Shown piece by piece: positions 59,620 through 64,000 of a DNA stretch of 64,000 nucleotides. The notes under the pieces are model-generated. The model was not told the DNA's origin. It made no database searches and saw only the letters and a list, made by a program, of their open reading frames with translations. This DNA comes from Sandaracinobacteroides sp041909755 (lineage in GTDB: Bacteria > Pseudomonadota > Alphaproteobacteria > Sphingomonadales > Sphingomonadaceae): positions 1-64,000 of the forward strand of contig NZ_JAYRCW010000003.1 of assembly GCF_041909755.1 (NCBI RefSeq), in the 5' to 3' direction. The position numbers and the translations under genes are program-made. Each line of letters begins with the position of its first letter. The first letter of the stretch is position 1.

Positions 59620-60848
59620 CCGCTGAAACCACCATCCTGGGGAATGGCCTCACCGTCGCCACCCTCCACATGCCGGGGCTGGAAACGGCGGCTGTCGCGC
59701 TCAACGCCGATGTCGGCGCGCGCAATGAGCGGGCGGGTGAAAACGGCCTCGCCCATCTGTTCGAACATATGGTGTTCAAGGGCACTGCCACCCGCCCGGC
59801 GCGGACGATCGCCGAACAGATCGAGGATGTCGGCGGCGCGCTGAACGCCTGGACCTCGCGCGATACCACCTGCTTCCATGCCCGGGTGCTGGCAGCCGAC
59901 GTGCCGCTGGCGGTGGAGCTGGTCTCTGACCTCGTCACGAACCCGCTGTTCGCGGAAGCCGATCTGGCGCTGGAGCGCGAAGTGGTGCTGTCCGAAATCG
60001 GAGAGGCGCTGGATACGCCCGACGATCTTGTCTTCGATCATCTGCAGGCCACCGCCTTCACCGGCCAAAGCCTTGGCCGCCCCATTCTGGGCACCGCAGA
60101 CAGCCTGGCTGCGCTGGACACCGCTGCGCTGCGCCATTGGCAACAGGCGCATTATCGCGGCGACGGCATGGTGCTGGCGGCTGCGGGCAAGGTGGACCAT
60201 GCGCGGATGGTGGACCTTGCCCAACGCTTTCTGGGCAGCCTTCCGGCCGGCCGGCCCGGCCCCATAGAGCCAGCCCGCTGGACCGGCGGCGCCCGGACGG
60301 ACAGCCAGCGCAACGAGCAGCTGCATCTGGCGCTTGGCTTCCGGGGCTTTGCGCCGCGCGCGCCGGAAATCGACGCTGCGCGGTTGTTCGCCATGGCGCT
60401 GGGCGGCGGCATGTCCTCGCGGCTGTTCCAGCAGCTGCGGGAGGAGCGGGGCCTCGCCTATTCCGTCAGCGCCTCGCACGGGGTGCATGCCGATGCGGGG
60501 ATGATGAACATCTATACCGCGTCGCGTCCGGGCGATGCCGCACAGGCGCGCGACCTCGCGCTGGAAATCGCCCATGCCACCGCGCGAGACCTCTCTCCGG
60601 CCGAGCTGGACCGCGCCCGCGCCCAGCAGAAGGCCGGCGTGCTGATGGCGCTGGAAGCGCCCGGCGGCATCGCGGACTGGCTGGGCGGCAGCATCCTCAC
60701 CTGGGGCCGCGTGCTGACGGCCGCCGAACTGATCGCCCAGCTCGATGCCGTCACGCTGGAAGAGGCCCGCGCGGCAGGCGCCGCCATGCTGGCAAGCCCC
60801 GTCGCCCTCGCCGCCGTTGGCCCGAAGGCCGACAGGCTGGCCGCCTGA
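59616..60848 (+). CDS. M16-family zinc metallopeptidase
   Basis: A pitrilysin/processing-peptidase-like protease of 410 residues. The inverted zinc motif HLFEHMVFKG gives His47, Glu50 and His51, with the third ligand expected in LALEREVVLSEIGEALDTP. The C-terminal half lacks a second site, typical of bacterial M16B single-copy enzymes. No signal peptide. GLAYSVSASHG and LDRARAQQKAGVL match the second-domain signature. It overlaps thrC by four bases (ATGA) and the next gene by one base; thrC-M16 pairing is frequent in alphaproteobacteria. Confidence 0.95.
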   Translation: MTAETTILGNGLTVATLHMPGLETAAVALNADVGARNERAGENGLAHLFEHMVFKGTATRPARTIAEQIEDVGGALNAWTSRDTTCFHARVLAADVPLAVELVSDLVTNPLFAEADLALEREVVLSEIGEALDTPDDLVFDHLQATAFTGQSLGRPILGTADSLAALDTAALRHWQQAHYRGDGMVLAAAGKVDHARMVDLAQRFLGSLPAGRPGPIEPARWTGGARTDSQRNEQLHLALGFRGFAPRAPEIDAARLFAMALGGGMSSRLFQQLREERGLAYSVSASHGVHADAGMMNIYTASRPGDAAQARDLALEIAHATARDLSPAELDRARAQQKAGVLMALEAPGGIADWLGGSILTWGRVLTAAELIAQLDAVTLEEARAAGAAMLASPVALAAVGPKADRLAA

Positions 60849-61723
60849 TGGCTTCCCCTGTTCAAGCCGGGCTCGAAATCCTCGTCGCAGACCCGACGCC
60901 CGACTTCGCGCTCATCGATTCCGGCCACGGCCGGAAGCTGGAACGCTGCGGCCCCTACCGCTTCATCCGCCCCGAACCGCAGGCGATGTGGGCCCCCGCG
61001 CTGGCGGACTGGCAGGCGGATGGCGAGTTTGTCGGCGGCTCCGACGACGATGGCGGCGGCCGCTGGCGCCTGAATGCGAATGTGCCGCCGGCCTGGCCCA
61101 TCGAACAGGCGGGCGTGAGGCTGCACGCGCAGTGCACCCCCTTCCGCCACCTTGGATTCTTCCCCGACATGGCGCCCCACTGGGCGCGGCTCGCCGCCCT
61201 GCCCGAAGGCGCGCAGGTGCTGAACCTGTTCGGCTACACCGGCGTCGCCAGCCTCGTTGCAGCCAGGGCGGGCGCGCAGGTGGTGCATGTCGATGCCTCG
61301 AAGAAGGCGGTCGAACAGGCGCGCGCCAATGCGGCGCTTTCCGGCCTTGCCGACAGGCCCATCCGCTGGATCACCGAGGATGCGCGCAAGTTCGTCGCCC
61401 GCGAAGTCCGGCGCGGCCGCCGCTATGACGCCATTCTGCTGGACCCCCCCAAGTTCGGGCGCGGCCCGGACGGAGAGGTGTGGGATCTGACCACCGATCT
61501 GCCCGCGCTGCTGGCCGATTGCGTGAAGCTGCTGGACGGCGACAGCCGCTTCCTCATCCTCACCACCTATGCTGTCCGCCTGTCGGCGCTGGCGCTGGAA
61601 GGCCTGCTCGCGCCGCTGGCGGCGCATCTGCCCGGCCGCGTGCAGCCCGGCGAAATGGCCATCCGCGAAGAAACGCGCGGCACCCTGCTTCCCACCGCCA
61701 TCTTCGCCCGCTGGGCCGCCTGA
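60848..61723 (+). CDS. RlmI/RlmK-like SAM-dependent methyltransferase
   Basis: A class I methyltransferase of 291 residues. VLNLFGYTGVASLVAARAGA is motif I, VVHVDASKKAVEQARANAAL motif II/III, and AILLDPPKFGRGPDG the catalytic DPPKFG segment seen in 23S rRNA cytosine-C5/RlmI-K-like enzymes. FRHLGFFPDMAPHWARLAA precedes the fold. The typical N-terminal PUA domain of RlmI is missing, so the substrate is uncertain: rRNA or tRNA. It starts in a TGATG overlap with the M16 gene. Confidence 0.88.
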   Translation: MASPVQAGLEILVADPTPDFALIDSGHGRKLERCGPYRFIRPEPQAMWAPALADWQADGEFVGGSDDDGGGRWRLNANVPPAWPIEQAGVRLHAQCTPFRHLGFFPDMAPHWARLAALPEGAQVLNLFGYTGVASLVAARAGAQVVHVDASKKAVEQARANAALSGLADRPIRWITEDARKFVAREVRRGRRYDAILLDPPKFGRGPDGEVWDLTTDLPALLADCVKLLDGDSRFLILTTYAVRLSALALEGLLAPLAAHLPGRVQPGEMAIREETRGTLLPTAIFARWAA

Positions 61724-61800
61724 ACGATTCATCGCAACGGCCCTCGCCGCCCGCCGGAAGCTGTGCCACAACAGCCCGCGACAGCAAGGAGGTGCGTGAA

Positions 61801-62700
61801 ATGAAGGCGTTGCTTGTCCTGTCCCTGATCTCGCTGGCGGCCCCTGCCGCCGCGCAGGTGAAGATGCTGGGCAACACGCCCGATGTGCAGGATCCGCTGG
61901 CCCCGCCGCCCCTGCCGGATCCCATCGCCGAATCCGCGCCGCTGCGCCTGTCGCTGATGCAGACCAGCCAGGCGCAGGAGGGCGACGAGAAATATCAGCC
62001 CGAAGTCGGTCAGGCCGGGAAGGACGTGATCTGGGTGCCCACGCCCGACAGCCTCGTGAAGGCGATGCTGACGGTCGCGGAGGTGAAGCCCACGGACTAT
62101 GTCGTCGATCTGGGGTCGGGCGACGGCAAGATCGCGATCGCCGCCGCCCGTGATTTCGGCGCCCGCTCGCTGGGCGTGGAATATAACCCCGACATGGTGG
62201 CGCTGGCCCGCCGCAATGCCCAGCGCGCCGGCGTTTCCGGCAAGGCGAGCTTCATCAACGGCGACATCTTCGAAACCGATTTCACCGACGCCAGCGTCGT
62301 CACCATGTACCTCCTCCCCAGCCTGAACCTGAAGCTGAGGGACACGCTGCTGAAGATGAAGCCGGGCACCCGCATCCTGTCCCACGCCTTCACCATGGGC
62401 GAATGGGAACCGGAACGGACGATCAGCACCGATGACGCGACGGGCTATTTCTGGATCGTTCCGGCGCAGGTCGCGGGCCGCTGGGCGTTCGAGGTGGGCA
62501 ATGAACGCTTCGCGGCCGAAATCGGCCAGCAGTTCCAGAAGCTCTCCGTCGCGCGCGGCGGCCCCCTGAAGGATGGGCATGTGAAGGGCAGCACCATCCA
62601 TCTTGTCCGCGCAAACGGGCAGGAACTGGTCGGCGAACTTCGCGGCAACCAGATCGTCGGATCGGGCTGGGTCGCCACCCGGATCAGGTCCGCCGGCTGA
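61801..62700 (+). CDS. Exported protein with SAM-methyltransferase fold
   Basis: A 299-residue protein beginning with a signal peptide (residues 1-20, MKALLVLSLISLAAPAAAQ) then a Pro-rich linker. The class I methyltransferase core follows: DYVVDLGSGDGKIAIAAARD (motif I), LGVEYNPDMVALARRNAQRA (motif II) and SVVTMYLLPSLNLKLRDTLL. A C-terminal domain of about 85 residues completes it. AAGGAGG lies 9 bp upstream of the ATG, so the start and hence the signal are sound. SAM is not known in the periplasm, so either the leader is not cleaved or the protein uses the fold differently. Confidence 0.85.
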   Translation: MKALLVLSLISLAAPAAAQVKMLGNTPDVQDPLAPPPLPDPIAESAPLRLSLMQTSQAQEGDEKYQPEVGQAGKDVIWVPTPDSLVKAMLTVAEVKPTDYVVDLGSGDGKIAIAAARDFGARSLGVEYNPDMVALARRNAQRAGVSGKASFINGDIFETDFTDASVVTMYLLPSLNLKLRDTLLKMKPGTRILSHAFTMGEWEPERTISTDDATGYFWIVPAQVAGRWAFEVGNERFAAEIGQQFQKLSVARGGPLKDGHVKGSTIHLVRANGQELVGELRGNQIVGSGWVATRIRSAG

Positions 62701-62702
62701 CC

Positions 62703-64000
62703 TTGCAGGCGCCGCAGCCCCAGCGGCGGCTCTCTGCCGCCGACGTCGCCCTGATGATCGTGGGCATCATGATCGGGGCGGGCATCTTCCGCGTGCCGGC
62801 CGATGTCGCGGCCGCCGTATCCACCGAATGGCAGGCGCTGGCGCTGTGGGCGCTTGGCGGCCTGGCGGCGCTGACGGGCGCGCTCACCTATGCCGAACTC
62901 GCCACGCGCTTCCCCTCCATCGGCGGCGAGTATCATTTCCTCCGCCTCGCCTGGGGGCCGCGCGTGGGGGCGCTGTTCGTCTGGGCGCGCATCGCCGTGA
63001 TGCAGACGGGCGCAATCGCCACCGTCGCCTTTGTCGTCGGGGATTATGCCCGGGGGCTATGGCCGAACGGCCCGCATCCGGCGATCTGGGCAGGCGCGGC
63101 CATCGCCGGGGTCACGCTCGCCAACATGTTCAGCCTGGAGGCGGGGCGACGCGGCCAGATGCTGTTCGTCGCAGTCGAGGTGGCCGCGATCGCCGCCATT
63201 CTGGCCGCCGCCCTGTGGCTCGGCCTCGGCGACGGGGCAGCCCCACAGCCGCTGCCAGACGCGCAGCCTGCCGGAACCGGCCTCGGCCTCGCGCTCGTCT
63301 TCATCCTGCTTGCCTATGGCGGCTGGAACGAGGCGGCCTATCTGTCTGCGGAAACCAGGGCCGGCGGCGGCGGCCTTGTCCGCGCGCTGCTGCTGGGCAT
63401 CGGCGCCGTCACCCTCCTCTATCTGTCGATCAACGCCGCCTTCCTGTTCACGCTGGGCCGCGAAGCGCTGGCGGCGACGCCGGCGCCCGCCACCCGCCTT
63501 CTGGAGGCCGCGTTCGGCCCGGCGGCTGCCGCCGCAATCGCCGCCGCCGTCATCGTCGCCTCGCTCTCCACCATCAACGCCACCGTGATCACGGGCGCAC
63601 GCGCCATGTGCGCGGCGGGGCGGCAGGTGCCGCTGCTGGCACCGCTCGCCGGCTGGGATCAGGCACGCTCGGTTCCCCGCCCGGCGCTGCTGCTGCAGGC
63701 GCTGATCGCGATCGTCCTTACGGCCTATGGCGCAACCGCGCGCGATGGCTTCACGGCGATGGTGGCCTTTGGCGCCCCGGTTTTCTGGCTGTTCCTCGCG
63801 CTTACGGCAGCGGCGCTGTTCCGCCTGCGCCGAACCCATCCGCACGCGATGGGATTCCGGGTGCCGTTCTATCCTGTCGTCCCTCTGGTGTTTCTCGCCG
63901 TCTGCCTGGCGATGCTCTGGTCCTCGCTGGACTATGCCGCATTCCTGCTCACCAGCTCGGAGTCGGGGCGCCATGCGGGGGTTCTGGGCGTCGTTTTGCT
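62703..64000 (+). CDS. APC-family amino acid permease, 3' end outside window
   Basis: A second amino acid/polyamine/organocation transporter, unrelated in detail to that at 35580. It reads ALMIVGIMIGAGIFRVPADV in helix 1, then ALTGALTYAELATRFPSIGG and GEYHFLRLAWGPRVGALFVW, then LLAYGGWNEAAYLSAETRA, as in the LAT/serine-threonine exchanger-like branch. The only start near the preceding stop is a TTG at 62703, two bases after it; an ATG at 62754 would lose part of helix 1. The frame stays open through 64000 (about 432 codons), so the end is missing. Confidence 0.88.
   Translation, partial: MQAPQPQRRLSAADVALMIVGIMIGAGIFRVPADVAAAVSTEWQALALWALGGLAALTGALTYAELATRFPSIGGEYHFLRLAWGPRVGALFVWARIAVMQTGAIATVAFVVGDYARGLWPNGPHPAIWAGAAIAGVTLANMFSLEAGRRGQMLFVAVEVAAIAAILAAALWLGLGDGAAPQPLPDAQPAGTGLGLALVFILLAYGGWNEAAYLSAETRAGGGGLVRALLLGIGAVTLLYLSINAAFLFTLGREALAATPAPATRLLEAAFGPAAAAAIAAAVIVASLSTINATVITGARAMCAAGRQVPLLAPLAGWDQARSVPRPALLLQALIAIVLTAYGATARDGFTAMVAFGAPVFWLFLALTAAALFRLRRTHPHAMGFRVPFYPVVPLVFLAVCLAMLWSSLDYAAFLLTSSESGRHAGVLGVVL

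Noticed and set aside
1..64000. tRNA, rRNA, insertion sequences, prophage, CRISPR
   Set aside because: I inspected the intergenic stretches by eye for cloverleaf-like elements, transposase motifs and repeats and saw none. A tRNAscan or ISfinder-type search could still find something I missed.

Overview
This window is GC-rich, densely packed chromosomal DNA from an alphaproteobacterium, most likely of the order Sphingomonadales. The grounds are two secreted proteins ending in the sphingomonad-type VPEPATW/IPEPATW (PEPxxWA-CTERM) tail, a CcrM-type GANTC DNA methyltransferase, a cox operon in the order coxB-coxA-ctaB-coxF-ctaG-coxC-surf1, a tandem glycine riboswitch in front of split gcvPA/gcvPB genes, and a type III PKS/methyltransferase/flavoprotein locus. 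I found no rRNA, tRNA, CRISPR array, insertion sequence, prophage or plasmid gene. The window looks like core chromosome with a few accessory modules.

Layout. 0-10 kb: the 5' part of secD with yajC, a DUF815 ATPase, a small gene behind two perfect 17-bp dyads that may be a metal-responsive operator, an acyl-CoA dehydrogenase, a secreted S9 peptidase, an M23 peptidase/bactofilin pair whose upstream region carries four GANTC sites, msrA, and a secreted trypsin-like protease. 10-16 kb: glycine cleavage operon (riboswitch, gcvT, gcvH, a SAM methyltransferase, gcvPA, gcvPB). 16-24 kb: quinone oxidoreductase with an entericidin-like lipopeptide, an acyl-CoA synthetase, and a three-gene signalling module (response regulator, FecR/LysM PEP-CTERM protein, CHASE2 histidine kinase). 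24-30.5 kb: SWIB protein, acyltransferase, then a leftward string SMP-30, xerD, type III PKS, methyltransferase, FAD oxidoreductase. 30.5-35.5 kb: rmuC and hisB-hisH-hisA-hisF-hisE-HIT. 35.5-40 kb: amino-acid permease, DEAD-box helicase with a long leader, TIR-domain membrane protein, small exported protein. 40-47 kb: a ZnuD-like TonB receptor with a Zur-like box and an SD-sequestering hairpin, ccrM with six upstream GANTC sites, rnhB with an apparent one-base frameshift at its start, a thiD-VOC fusion, and glmM. 47-52 kb: aldo/keto reductase, ilvD, alpha/beta hydrolase, an orphan 2Fe-2S oxidoreductase subunit, a crotonase. 52-64 kb: the aa3-type cytochrome c oxidase operon running into thrC, an M16 peptidase, an RlmI-like methyltransferase, an exported SAM-methyltransferase-fold protein, and a truncated APC permease.

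Most of the genes are housekeeping (protein export, one-carbon metabolism, histidine, threonine and branched-chain amino acids, cell wall precursors, respiration). The parts most worth attention are the GANTC clusters in front of ccrM and of the bactofilin/peptidase pair, the two-layer zinc control suggested for the TonB receptor, the CHASE2/FecR/regulator module with its array of AACTG half-sites, the type III PKS locus, and the TIR-domain membrane protein.
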